A stretch of 24,828 nt of DNA from Propionibacteriaceae bacterium (GCA_021323255.1 JAJTCL010000018.1:1-24828); one strand, 5' to 3'; positions 1 through 7,740 are shown, counted from the stretch's first letter. The notes: generated from the letters alone by a model not told the origin. Numbers and translations: made by a program.

Positions 1-2
1 GG

Positions 3-176
3 TTAACGGTGGATCTGATCTGGCGCGGCCGCAGCGCCCAAGTCTGCATCGTGGCCGCTTCGGTGCAACTTTCCTGCGACGGCCAGATCGTGCGGGTGCA
101 CCCGATCCGACACGACCGGGCCAAAGAACATGGCGCGTTCGCCAACCGGCCAGCACTGCGACCAGCGAAGCGGTAG
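3..176 (+). pseudogene. C-terminal remnant of a transposase (IS481/IstA-like)
   Basis: Reading from base 3 to the TAG at 174-176 gives about 57 residues, ending in the motif VRVHPIRHDRAKEHGAFAN followed by a basic tail. I recognise this as the extreme C-terminus of DDE transposases of the IS481 or IS21/IstA type, where such a segment precedes a short basic end. The fragment is open at the left edge, so the rest of the gene could lie outside the window. After AFAN the sequence departs from the usual NPxGRPR ending, which suggests a damaged end. No inverted repeat or target duplication could be recognised. The family call rests on one motif. Confidence 0.5.
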
Positions 177-606
177 CCAACACCGCAGCTGTCTGGCACG
201 GACTGATCGGAAAGTCGTTGTCATGTCCTCTAGCAAATCCGCGGCACAGACCACGGGAAAGTCTCTATTGATAGGTGCACTGAAAGGGCATCCCAGATCA
301 CCCAGTAGCGCCGTAGTGTCGTTGAGGTGGACGCAGCCGACGGCCTCGTCGACTATTTCCGCTGCATCTCCGGCAGCATCCCGACTGGGAGGAGTATCGG
401 GCGGCCGTGCGCATTCAGAACAAGTCGCTGATCCGAATCGCGCCGACTCCCGGGGTCCGATCGCGACTGGGGGATTCCCGGCCGACGTGGCCTCTCGACT
501 CGATCGCTGAGCTGCTGTAAAAGATGACATCGGCCGCCCTCGTGGCACCTTGAGCAAATCGGCTACGGGGTGAGACGGTTAGGCGACGACCGGAGAAGGG
601 GGCTTT
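177..606. other. Gene-free, probably decayed stretch
   Basis: No open frame here has a recognisable domain. One plus-strand frame ending at about 510 reads through DWEEYRAAVRIQNKSL and then stops; it has no start codon in frame and I cannot assign it. The overlapping long frames on both strands (for example 3-557 minus) look like low-complexity GC-rich read-through. The stretch lies between a transposase tail and an intact gene and is most simply read as decayed accessory DNA. The last bases (about 594-606) hold the ribosome binding site of the next gene. Confidence 0.4.
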
Positions 607-945
607 ATGCCAAGGTTCTTGTTTGAAGCGTCGTACACAGTGGAGGGCCTCAAGGGTCTGCGACGGCAAGGCGGAAGCGGTAGACGGGAAGCTGTGGCCA
701 AAGCGGCCCAGAGTGTTGGTGGACGGCTCGAGCACTTCTACTTCGCCTTCGGCGACCATGACGCCTTCGCTGTAGCCGACCTTCCGGACAACGAGAGTGC
801 CGCAGCATTCGCACTTGCCGTGAGCGAGGCGGGGGGCGCCAGCGTACGGACAGTGGTGCTCTTGACGCCGGAAGAAGTCGATGCGGCCGCCAAGCACTCT
901 GTCGAGTACCGACCCCCAATCGAGTGGGAGGCGCGCCACTTTTAA
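607..945 (+). CDS. GYD-domain protein (112 aa)
   Basis: A 112-residue protein starting MPRFLFEASYTVEGLKGL. The ATG is preceded by a strong GGAGAAGGGGG ribosome binding site. The sequence has the pattern of GYD-domain proteins (PF08734): an N-terminal strand, a helix with paired basic residues (RRQGGSGRREAV), the GGRLEHFYFAFGDHDAF strand pair, VADLPDN and a C-terminal LLTPEEVDAAAK helix. These are small dimeric ferredoxin-like alpha/beta proteins, and their biochemical role is not established. The usual GYD triplet appears as FGDHD here. It ends 57 bp from the convergent alcohol dehydrogenase and seems to be a single-gene unit. Family confidence is high; function is unknown. Confidence 0.85.
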   Translation: MPRFLFEASYTVEGLKGLRRQGGSGRREAVAKAAQSVGGRLEHFYFAFGDHDAFAVADLPDNESAAAFALAVSEAGGASVRTVVLLTPEEVDAAAKHSVEYRPPIEWEARHF

Positions 946-1002
946 TAGCCGGGCCGTTGGGTGAACGGACGCGCGGTCCGGCGCCGTGCTTTGCGGGCTG
1001 TG

Positions 1003-2025
1003 TCAGGAGCGGAGGAGGACCTTGATCGCCTGCCGGGTGTCCATCGCATCGTAGCCGGGCGCTGCCTGGTCCAGCGGCAGCTCGAGGTCGAACACCTTGC
1101 CCGGGTCGATCCGCCGGTTCCAGATCAGGTCGATGAACTCGGGCAGGAACCGGCGGACCGGGGCGGGGCCGCCGTGCAGGTTGATGCCGGAGAAGAACAG
1201 CTCCTCGACGGGCAGGGCCACGTCGTGGAAGACGCCGACGTACCCGACGTGCCCGCCGGGACGGGTGGAGCGGATGGCCTGCCTCATCGACTCCTCGGTG
1301 CCCACGGCTTCCACAACGCTGTGTGCGCCGAGCCCTCCGGTCAGCTCCTTGACTCTTGCGACACCCTCGTCGCCGCGCTCTTCGACGATGTCGGTAGCGC
1401 CGAACTCCCGGGCCAACTTCTGCCGGGGCTCGTGGCGGCTCATCGCGATAATCCGCTCGGCGCCGAGCTGCTGGGCGGCCAGCACCCCCAGCAGACCCAC
1501 AGCCCCGTCCCCCACCACCGCGACTGTCTTCCCGGGTCCGGCCTGAGCGGCAACCGCGGCGAACCACCCGGTTCCCAGCACGTCTGAGGCGGCCAACAAC
1601 GACGGGATCAGCTCGGGGTCAGGCTCGCCGGGCGTTGCCACCAACGTGCCATCGGCCAGCGGGATCCGTACAAATTCAGATTGGGCACCGGTCGCGGCGC
1701 CGGGCTGGCGCTGAACGCAGTGGGTCTGGTAACCGGCCTGGCAGATCTCGCAGGTGTTGTCGGAGGCGAAGAAAGAGCCGATGACAAACTGGCCGGGCTT
1801 GATAGTGCTCACGGCGTCGCCGACTTCCTCGACGATCCCGACGTACTCATGGCCCATCGGAGTCGGCCAGCTCATCTCCGCGATGCCCCGGTAAGGCCAC
1901 AGGTCTGATCCGCAGATGCAGGACGCGGGGACGCGGATGATCGCGTCCGATGGCACGACAATCTGCGGACGTTCGCGTTCTTCGACGCTGACGTCGCCGG
2001 GGCCGTGCATGACCACACCACGCAT
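1003..2025 (-). CDS. Zinc-dependent alcohol dehydrogenase, MDR family (340 aa)
   Basis: A medium-chain dehydrogenase/reductase, predicted to oxidise an alcohol with NAD(P) in the cytoplasm. The N-terminal GroES-like domain has the catalytic zinc ligands C38 (in CICGSD) and H59-E60. The Rossmann domain has VVGDGAVGLLG at about 170-180. The structural-zinc lobe is incomplete: C92, C95 and C103 are present, but the first ligand position holds D89 in SDNTCEICQAGYQTHC. I recall the same pattern in a subfamily of actinobacterial homologues, so it may not mean loss of function. The start at 2025 is chosen because ATG follows GAGGAGAT at good spacing; a longer frame to 2169 has no homologous sequence. 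It is divergent from a broken aldo/keto reductase across a region with a perfect palindrome. Substrate unknown. Confidence 0.88.
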   Translation of the reverse strand: MRGVVMHGPGDVSVEERERPQIVVPSDAIIRVPASCICGSDLWPYRGIAEMSWPTPMGHEYVGIVEEVGDAVSTIKPGQFVIGSFFASDNTCEICQAGYQTHCVQRQPGAATGAQSEFVRIPLADGTLVATPGEPDPELIPSLLAASDVLGTGWFAAVAAQAGPGKTVAVVGDGAVGLLGVLAAQQLGAERIIAMSRHEPRQKLAREFGATDIVEERGDEGVARVKELTGGLGAHSVVEAVGTEESMRQAIRSTRPGGHVGYVGVFHDVALPVEELFFSGINLHGGPAPVRRFLPEFIDLIWNRRIDPGKVFDLELPLDQAAPGYDAMDTRQAIKVLLRS

Positions 2026-2142
2026 GAGATCTCCTCGAATCGGCAGTTGATCAGCGGAGCCGTCAGCGCCGCGCAGCCGAACGCGCCAGCCTGCAACGGC
2101 CCCGTCAACCTTATCCCGATGGAGGTTTCTCCCCGCTCGCCT

Positions 2143-2169
2143 GTGGGATGCCCTGACAGGGCATCCCAC
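2143..2169. promoter_or_regulatory. Perfect 27-bp palindrome, candidate operator
   Basis: The arm GTGGGATGCCCTG (2143-2155) is followed by a single A and its exact reverse complement (2157-2169). Thirteen matched base pairs around one central base is far beyond chance for this spacer. It sits between the divergent alcohol dehydrogenase (start 2025) and aldo/keto reductase (start 2199), and its right end overlaps where a -35 element would lie for the latter. The best reading is an operator for a dimeric regulator. A hairpin is possible, but no T-tract follows on either strand. Confidence 0.6.
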
Positions 2170-2186
2170 GCCGCGACGACGGTCCG

Positions 2187-2192
2187 TATGCT
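2187..2192 (+). promoter_or_regulatory. Candidate -10 box (TATGCT), possibly leaderless
   Basis: TATGCT lies six bases before the ATG at 2199, the spacing expected if transcription begins on or next to the start codon. No Shine-Dalgarno sequence is present upstream of that ATG (CTCCCGGC). Leaderless transcripts are common in actinobacteria. The -35 position would fall on the right arm of the 2143-2169 palindrome. This rests on a single hexamer. Confidence 0.3.
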
Positions 2193-2198
2193 CCCGGC

Positions 2199-2563
2199 AT
2201 GAGCGAGGAGATGACGTACGCGCATTTGGGCCGCTCCGGTCTGCTGGTCGGCCGGATCGGTCTGGGGACCATGAACTTCAGTTTCACAGTGGATGAACCG
2301 AGCAGCTTCTCGGTCATGGACGCCGCGATCGATGCGGGCATCAACTTTTTTCGACACCGCCGATGTCTACGGAGGGCCGCAGCCGCAGTCGCCGCACATG
2401 AAGAAGGGGTACGGCATCGCGGAGGAGACCGTCGGCCGGTGGCTACAGCCAGCGGGCACCGCGACGACATCGTCGTGGCCACGAAGGTGTGTACCAGCTG
2501 TTCCCAACCGTTCCCGATGCGATTGAGGAACATCTGAACCAGCTCGACGGCTCCACCGATTGA
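2199..2563 (+). pseudogene. Aldo/keto reductase, frameshifted and internally deleted
   Basis: The N-terminus reads as a typical aldo/keto reductase (MTYAHLGRSGLLVGRIGLGT, then AAIDAGINFF). The frame then breaks in a run of six T (2346-2351); DTADVYGG, which carries the catalytic-Asp motif, continues in the next frame. A second shift at about 2450 returns to the first frame (SGHRDDIVVATKV). Shortly after, the sequence jumps to a C-terminal-like segment, AIEEHLNQLDGSTD, in another frame, ending at 2563. An intact enzyme of this family is about 320-350 aa; here only about 120 codons remain, so most of the barrel is missing. The gene is almost certainly inactive. Its divergent position suggests it once shared regulation with the dehydrogenase. 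Confidence 0.8.
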
Positions 2564-2913
2564 CTCAACCCGCAACGTACGCCAAGGTTGGGCGGCGAAA
2601 ATCACCCCTTGTGCCGAGCCCTTTCAAAAGCTGGCACACACCGGTCGAGCCGCTGCAAGACTGCCTTTGTAAAGTTCCCCGATTACACCGGTCCGCCCCG
2701 GTCCCCCAGGGAGAGCACCACATGTCCGACCTCGACAATCAAAAGGCCAGTACAGCAGCGAAGTACAGCGAGGAGCACACTACATAGCGAGTCCATGCTT
2801 GCCGACCAGCAAGATCCGTGGTCACTTGTCGTCAGACTCAGACGATTCAAGCCTCCCAGGCGAAGTACAGCAGCAACGGACAGCACCCGGCGTCTTTGAA
2901 AAGGAGCCCTGCA
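2564..2913. other. Spacer without a recognisable gene
   Basis: About 350 bp of lower GC than its surroundings. The only candidate coding piece is a 21-codon frame from the ATG at about 2722 (MSDLDNQKASTAAKYSEEHT), with GGGAGAG upstream; I do not recognise it. The octamer AGTACAGC occurs three times (about 2749, 2762 and 2864), twice as GCGAAGTACAGC, perhaps the trace of a duplication. No terminator is evident. It follows a decayed gene and is probably decayed too. Confidence 0.35.
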
Positions 2914-3732
2914 TTAGAAGCGGTAATGCAGGATGATGGTTCCCTTCCGAGACCAGGCCGTGCTGTGCGCCTGCAGCCGGTAATACAGGCGAAGCTTCGA
3001 TGGAACCTGGGCAAGGTCTCGGCTGAGCAGGATTTCCTCTACCAGTTTCAGTTTGGGGTTCCAGCTTTCCGGCTCGTGCGGGTCCTTAAAGCCGGGAAAC
3101 TTGATGAGGTCGGCGACGCCCTTCGTGCCAGGGGAGTGATGGACCGCCCAGATCGCGAACGGGGTATAGCTATTGAAGACCATCTCTCCACTGGGGAAGT
3201 GGCTGATGAGCCGGTTTAGCAGGGCAACAAACTCCTCTCCGCTGAGGAACCCCATCAAGCCATCTGCGACGATCACAGCCGGCCGATCACTGGGGAGGGA
3301 CTCCAGCCACTCAGAGTCCCTCACGTCTGCACCGACGACATGAGCATTCGCGCGATCCGGTATCAGACGTTCTCGGGCGGCGGCAACCGCAGGGAAATCG
3401 ACGTCGTACCAGTCGACAGTGCCTGGTGGGGCGAGGCGGACCCCTCGAGTGTCCAGCCCTGCGCCTAGGTCGAGCCCGACCGCGTCGGGGTGGCGGGCTA
3501 GGAACCGCGAGGCCACCTCATCCAGCTTCTTCGCCCGGAGTGTGGCGTTGAGCATGAGGTTCGTACCGATATGCAACTTCTCGTAGTCGTAGCCGAGCAC
3601 GCGGACGATCTCGTCGGCCATGACATCGGCAAGGATGGGCTGCTCCGAGCGGTTGTCGAGTGCCCGGCAGCAGAGCGTCAGGAACAGGCTTTCTTCAAGT
3701 GGTGTGAAGGCCGGAAGGGTGATCATCATCAT
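2914..3732 (-). CDS. Class I SAM-dependent methyltransferase, LCM/TcmP-like (272 aa)
   Basis: Predicted S-adenosylmethionine-dependent O-methyltransferase of the leucine carboxyl methyltransferase family (PF04072, PPM1/TcmP-like). The SAM site is VGLDLGAGLDTRG (about 85-97), with the acidic residue in WYDVDFP (109-114) and the later VVGADVRDSEWLE and VIVADGLMGFL strands. The DTR after the glycine loop is typical of this family rather than of generic methyltransferases. The start is placed at the first of three consecutive ATG codons, just after AAAGGA; an upstream in-frame extension has no ribosome binding site. Family members methylate carboxyl or hydroxyl groups of small molecules such as polyketides. 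No biosynthetic genes lie nearby, so the substrate is unknown. It lies downstream of the LuxR regulator on the same strand, 164 bp away. Confidence 0.82.
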   Translation of the reverse strand: MMMITLPAFTPLEESLFLTLCCRALDNRSEQPILADVMADEIVRVLGYDYEKLHIGTNLMLNATLRAKKLDEVASRFLARHPDAVGLDLGAGLDTRGVRLAPPGTVDWYDVDFPAVAAARERLIPDRANAHVVGADVRDSEWLESLPSDRPAVIVADGLMGFLSGEEFVALLNRLISHFPSGEMVFNSYTPFAIWAVHHSPGTKGVADLIKFPGFKDPHEPESWNPKLKLVEEILLSRDLAQVPSKLRLYYRLQAHSTAWSRKGTIILHYRF

Positions 3733-3755
3733 TACAGTCCTTTCTCGATTGACGT

Positions 3756-3780
3756 GGAGGCGAATCGGCGTCACGCCTCC
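3756..3780. promoter_or_regulatory. 7-bp inverted repeat upstream of the methyltransferase
   Basis: GGAGGCG (3756-3762) and CGCCTCC (3774-3780) form a perfect seven-base inverted repeat around an 11-base centre, 24 bp before the methyltransferase start. It could be an operator or a leader hairpin. GC-rich repeats of this length also arise by chance, so confidence is low. Confidence 0.3.
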
Positions 3781-3827
3781 GGTGGCTGATCCAAGATCAA
3801 CTTAGTGCTCGGCTTGTACCGGCCGCG

Positions 3828-3843
3828 TCCACCAGAGGGTGGA
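3828..3843. terminator. Small hairpin after the LuxR gene
   Basis: TCCACC, four bases, then GGTGGA gives a perfect 6-bp stem in the spacer between the stop of the LuxR regulator and the methyltransferase start. On the minus strand, where both genes lie, no T-tract follows the stem, so it is at best a weak or Rho-assisted terminator. Confidence 0.25.
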
Positions 3844-3896
3844 GAAAAAGGTGGAGCTGTAGGCCACAGCCAGATCTTGCGCGTTGCCGCGACAGG

Positions 3897-6800
3897 TCAG
3901 TCCAATAGCTGGAGTGCGCGGGCGCGGGCAATCGCCTGGGTGCGGCTACTGACGCCTAGCTTGCGATACAGGTGAATCAGATGCGTCTTGACCGTGCTCT
4001 GCTCGACGAACAGCTCACGTGCGATCTCGGCATTGGATCGCCCGGCGGAGAGGAGCCGCAGCACGTCCAGCTCCCGCGTACTAAGCGGCTCGACCAACCC
4101 TTCAGGGTGAGAGCCGGTTACGACGGCAGTCGCCCTCGTCGATGTATCCGGCGGCGGTTTCTGGCCGGTGAAGGCAGCGAGCAGCGTGTCGAGGTAGTCG
4201 GGCAACCTGCCACCTGTTCGCCGATGATGGTCCAGGCTCGCCGTACGCAAGGTGGCCAGCAGCGCGGCCATCGGCGAACCTTCGTCGAGAAACGGTCTGA
4301 TGACACCTTCCGGCTCAGCCTCGGCGATCGCCGCCGCCAGCGCCCGGAGCGCCCCGTCATGATCGCGGCGGGCATCGGCAACAAGCGCCTGCATGATCAG
4401 CACTCGCAGCCGTAGCCAGCCGAGCCCCTGCCCCTCCGCCAGCTGCCAGGCGGCGTCCAGACGACGTTCGGCATCTTGCAGGAGAGCGGCATCGCCACTC
4501 GATGTGCCTTCCTCCACGAGGATCCGCAGCGGCGTGACGCACGACGCCTCTACGGCGGCCGCGAAGAAATGGGGGTGAAAGTGGAGCAGGTTCGGCAGAG
4601 CCATCGGCTCAACGGTGCTGGCCCACGCTACAGCGGTGGCCGTCTCACCTACGGCGACTCGGACTTGCGCCTGTGCGGCGTAAAGGAGCGGCGCCAAGTA
4701 GTCGAACGGCCCGTGTTGGACCAACGGTGGGACCTCGGCCAGCACCGCCGCCGCCTCGGCCGCGTTCCCCTCTGCAAGACGCAGCCGGGCCAGGCTGAGG
4801 CTCGTGATCAGCACGAGCGGCGGCTGGTTCCCGTATTGGCGCTGAATACGCAGCGCGTCGGTCGCCAACGGCACAGCTGCTTCCAGAGCATTCTCCTCAA
4901 GCAGCAGGTCGGCGACGACCGCCTGCAACAACGCAACGCTCAATGGCCCGATGTACTCGGGGGCCCAACCAAGCGTCGCCCGGCCAGTGACCAGAGCGTG
5001 CCGCCGGGCGCCCCGCAGTCGCGCGACGTTGATTTGGTGGGTGGTGGCCACTAGGCCGCCGTGCAGGAGGCCCGCTGCCTGTGATTCCGCTGCTATGTCG
5101 GCGAATGCCTGTTCGGCCTGGTCGGGATGACCCAGCGCAAGTGCCGCCTGACCCCGGCTGAGGCCAGCAACGCCGCGAAAAGCCAGGTCATCCGGCGCCA
5201 GTTCGGCTAGTGCCTGCTCGGCCCAGGTTCGCACGTCCTCAGGTGCCGCGGCCGGGCCCAGCGTGGCAAGAAATGCGCGCGTAGCAGCGACGGCACCACG
5301 CGCAGCATTCTCGCCGGCTGCTGGCTGGGCCTGTGCGGCAGCCTCCGTCCAACGAGCGGCCAACTCGTACTCGAGGCTGTGAATCGAGAGCCAGGCCCGC
5401 ATCAGGCAGAGCATGGGCCGGGCGCGCACTAGGGAGTCGGGCAGCGCTGTCAGCCAGCCCGCCAGTGCCGGATGGATGCCCACATTTGCGAAGACTTTGG
5501 GCATCATGGCATCCAGCCAGCGCGCCGCGTCGTCAACGGCGTCGCCGGCCAATGCATGCTCGATCGCCTCTGGCAGCAGCCCTTGTCGGCCGAACCAGGC
5601 GCTGGCTTTCCGATGCAGCAATGCCGCCGCCCCACGGCCGGCCTCACGGCCCAATCGGCCACGCAATACATCGGTGAACAGGTGGTGGTAGCGATACCAC
5701 AGCCGGTCGTCGTCCAGCGGTATCAGGAACAAGTTGGCCCCCTCCAACTTTTCCAAGACCTGTTGGCTGTTGATGGCCGGTGGCGATGCGCCAGCTGAGT
5801 CGGGTTCGCCAGCCACCAGCTCGTCGCACAGCGGGGCGCACAGCCGGTCCAACACGCTGGTAACAAGCAGGAAGCGTCGGACTGGAGCCGGCTGCCGCTC
5901 CAGCACCTCGGCCATCAAGTAGTCGACCACCAAGCGGTGGCCGCCGGTGAAGGCCTCCACGAACGCCGCGGGGTCGGTATGGTCGCGAAGCGCCAGCCCG
6001 GCTAATTGGAGGCCGGCCGCCCAGCCCTCGGTGCGTTCGACCAGTGCTGCCATTTGTTGCGCTGTCAGGCGCATCCTCACGTCCGCACCCAGAAAGGCGG
6101 CTGCCTCCTCGACGTTGAAGCTCAGATCTGCTGCCCGCACCTCAGTCATCTGGCCGCTCGCGCGCAACCGGGGCAACGGAAGCGGCGGGTCCTCTCGGGT
6201 GGCGATTGCCAGGTGCAGCGTCGGTGGCAGGTGGTTGAGCAGAAACTCAATCGCAGCATGGACGGCCGGCGCTCGCACCAAGTGGTAGTCGTCCAGTACG
6301 AGGAGCGCAGGGGTGGGCTGGGCCGCTAGATCATTGAGCAGGCTGCTGAGCACCACATCGGGTGGCGCCGTTGGTGGCGCATCGAGCAGGGCCAACGCCG
6401 TACGGCCGCATTCGGGGGCGATCGTCTGCAGGCAAGCGATGAGATAGCGGAGCACTTGGTGGACCTCCTGGTCGCGCTCGTCGAGAGCGAGCCAGGCGAC
6501 CGGCCGGTCCAGCCGATCGACCCAGGTAGCCAGCAGGGTGGTCTTGCCGGTACCGGCTGGCGCCGACAGTAGCGAGCATCCGCCGTCGAGCCCTTCGTCG
6601 AGGCGGGCGAGCAGGCGCGGCCGCGAGACCAGGTGGGCACGAGGCCGCGGCACGAAGAGCTTGGTTGCCAAGAGGAGCCCAGCGGCGTCTTGTGCCATTC
6701 CGCCGGACGACCCGTTGGGACCGGTAGCGGTGCCGCCTGCTGTCGCCGCGGCATCGGAGACGCGCTCAGCTAGCGCCGCGGCCGCATCCGCCAGGTGCTC

Positions 6801-7064
6801 CAGGGTGAGGTCAGCCACCGTGCCCAAGTACTTCTTGTATTGGCGACCCGCAGCCGTGCGGTAGGCCACCCAGTAGGCGCCGCCGCGCTGCTTGCGCTCC
6901 TTGCGCGCGGTGTAGGCCCCCGCTGGCGAGCGAAACGAGAAAGACCGCGATGAGTCAGCCGCCAGCCAGGCGAACCAGGCCGGTGAGCCCACGACCACCC
7001 CAGCGGCATCGCGAGCCGCATCCACGTGAAGCATCCCGTTCGCGACAAATGGGATACGCGTCAT
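3897..7064 (-). CDS. MalT-like LuxR-family transcriptional regulator (1055 aa)
   Basis: A large ATP-dependent activator of the MalT/LAL type. Domains in order: an N-terminal module (about 1-100) with the signature YTARKERKQRGGAYWVAY and KKYLGTVADLTLEHL, which I recall from LuxR regulators of Chloroflexi and actinobacteria; a STAND-type NTPase with Walker A PAGTGKTT (169-176) and Walker B ALLVLDDYHL (253-262); a winged-helix and TPR-like alpha-solenoid middle (about 380-970); and a C-terminal LuxR helix-turn-helix (994-1055: LSTRELDVLRLL, NAEIARELFV, STVKTHLIHLYRKLGV). The start is set at ATG 7064; a TTG 21 codons upstream is possible, and neither has a strong ribosome binding site. Such proteins sense a small ligand through the solenoid and activate nearby promoters. 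The ligand is unknown. A divergent conserved small gene lies 307 bp away. Confidence 0.9.
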   Translation of the reverse strand: MTRIPFVANGMLHVDAARDAAGVVVGSPAWFAWLAADSSRSFSFRSPAGAYTARKERKQRGGAYWVAYRTAAGRQYKKYLGTVADLTLEHLADAAAALAERVSDAAATAGGTATGPNGSSGGMAQDAAGLLLATKLFVPRPRAHLVSRPRLLARLDEGLDGGCSLLSAPAGTGKTTLLATWVDRLDRPVAWLALDERDQEVHQVLRYLIACLQTIAPECGRTALALLDAPPTAPPDVVLSSLLNDLAAQPTPALLVLDDYHLVRAPAVHAAIEFLLNHLPPTLHLAIATREDPPLPLPRLRASGQMTEVRAADLSFNVEEAAAFLGADVRMRLTAQQMAALVERTEGWAAGLQLAGLALRDHTDPAAFVEAFTGGHRLVVDYLMAEVLERQPAPVRRFLLVTSVLDRLCAPLCDELVAGEPDSAGASPPAINSQQVLEKLEGANLFLIPLDDDRLWYRYHHLFTDVLRGRLGREAGRGAAALLHRKASAWFGRQGLLPEAIEHALAGDAVDDAARWLDAMMPKVFANVGIHPALAGWLTALPDSLVRARPMLCLMRAWLSIHSLEYELAARWTEAAAQAQPAAGENAARGAVAATRAFLATLGPAAAPEDVRTWAEQALAELAPDDLAFRGVAGLSRGQAALALGHPDQAEQAFADIAAESQAAGLLHGGLVATTHQINVARLRGARRHALVTGRATLGWAPEYIGPLSVALLQAVVADLLLEENALEAAVPLATDALRIQRQYGNQPPLVLITSLSLARLRLAEGNAAEAAAVLAEVPPLVQHGPFDYLAPLLYAAQAQVRVAVGETATAVAWASTVEPMALPNLLHFHPHFFAAAVEASCVTPLRILVEEGTSSGDAALLQDAERRLDAAWQLAEGQGLGWLRLRVLIMQALVADARRDHDGALRALAAAIAEAEPEGVIRPFLDEGSPMAALLATLRTASLDHHRRTGGRLPDYLDTLLAAFTGQKPPPDTSTRATAVVTGSHPEGLVEPLSTRELDVLRLLSAGRSNAEIARELFVEQSTVKTHLIHLYRKLGVSSRTQAIARARALQLLD

Positions 7065-7371
7065 AGCTTCGCCGCCGTCGGCCCAGGTGTGCCTGCGGAA
7101 CCCAACGTACCCAACATCATCCCGCAACTCGAAGCGGGCTAACCGATTCCACCCCAGGTTCCCTACTCCGGGGGACGCGAGACCGCGTGTGCAGCGTCAG
7201 AGTGGGTGTCCTGACCCTCATCCGGGTCTTCGCCACGTTGGAGGAGCTCATGGACCCCGTCATCGAACGCCATGCAGCAGGATGCGCGTTCGCGTTGGCA
7301 TGCGAGCGGCCCAGTGCTCGGATCGACCACATTGCCGGACCGCAACATCGCCGATCCTCGACGAGGCCGGC
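7065..7371. other. Divergent spacer between LuxR regulator and small protein
   Basis: About 300 bp separate the start of the LuxR regulator from the ATG at 7372. The only symmetric element I see is a short GACCC/GGGTC pair (7213-7228). The plus-strand frame of the small gene stays open back to 7087, but the part before 7372 is arginine- and proline-rich and not family-like, so I treat it as non-coding. No clear promoter hexamers were found. Confidence 0.3.
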
Positions 7372-7650
7372 ATGACTTGCCTGAACCCGTCACCCATGCA
7401 GTACCGGATACGCATCCGCGGTCACCTCGACCCAGCGTGGACGGTCTGGTTCGACGATCTCACCCTTACTCAGAACGATGACGGTACAACTGAGCTGGTC
7501 GGGCCACTATCCGACCAGTCGGCACTCTATGGGCTGCTTGCGCGGCTACGCGATCTTGGAGCGACGCTGCTCTTGGTCGAGCAGCTGCCGGCAAGCGGAG
7601 CCGAACCGGTAAGGGCTATGTCAACGATCTTGAACAGTCCGATTTCATGA
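7372..7650 (+). CDS. Conserved small protein beside LuxR regulator (92 aa)
   Basis: The conserved core reads MQYRIRIRGHLDPAWTVWFDDLTLT, then DGTTELVGPLSDQSALYGLLARLRDLGATLLLVEQL. I recall this as a small uncharacterised family (often 80-100 aa) encoded next to LuxR or MalT-like regulators in actinobacteria and Chloroflexi; the function is not known. The fold looks like a short alpha/beta unit: two strands, an LxDQxALYGLLxxLRDLG helix and a last strand. The start may be the ATG at 7372 (weak GAGG upstream) or the ATG at 7396, which begins directly at the conserved MQYR. No signal peptide or membrane segment is present. It is divergent from the 1055-aa regulator, which fits a role connected with that regulator, but this is inferred from position alone. 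Confidence 0.72.
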   Translation: MTCLNPSPMQYRIRIRGHLDPAWTVWFDDLTLTQNDDGTTELVGPLSDQSALYGLLARLRDLGATLLLVEQLPASGAEPVRAMSTILNSPIS

Positions 7651-7692
7651 CTCCAATGTCCGCCTGGAATTGGGGGGAGTGAAGACGTAGCA

Positions 7693-7724
7693 GGGCCGTT
7701 CCAGCAGGCGATGCCGCTCGGCCC
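7693..7724. terminator. Hairpin between convergent genes
   Basis: GGGCCG (7693-7698) pairs with CGGCCC (7719-7724). Inside it, AGC-A-GGC GAT GCC-GCT pairs further, giving about 12 base pairs with two small bulges. It lies between the convergent small protein (end 7650) and ZIP transporter (end 7741), where a bidirectional terminator is expected. There is no clear T-tract. Confidence 0.45.
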
Positions 7725-7740
7725 GTGAGCCACCCCACTG

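Noticed and set aside
650..1567. 305-aa minus-strand open frame
   Set aside because: Arginine-rich read-through antisense to the GYD gene and overlapping the alcohol dehydrogenase in another frame; no domain, typical high-GC shadow.
2818..3219. 133-aa plus-strand frame across the methyltransferase end
   Set aside because: Mostly antisense to the methyltransferase, without a ribosome binding site or a recognisable domain.
7087..7371. N-terminal extension of the small protein to 7087
   Set aside because: Composition is Arg/Pro/His-rich and unlike the conserved core. It would overlap divergently with a possible extension of the LuxR gene, and the ATG at 7372 or 7396 fits the family length.
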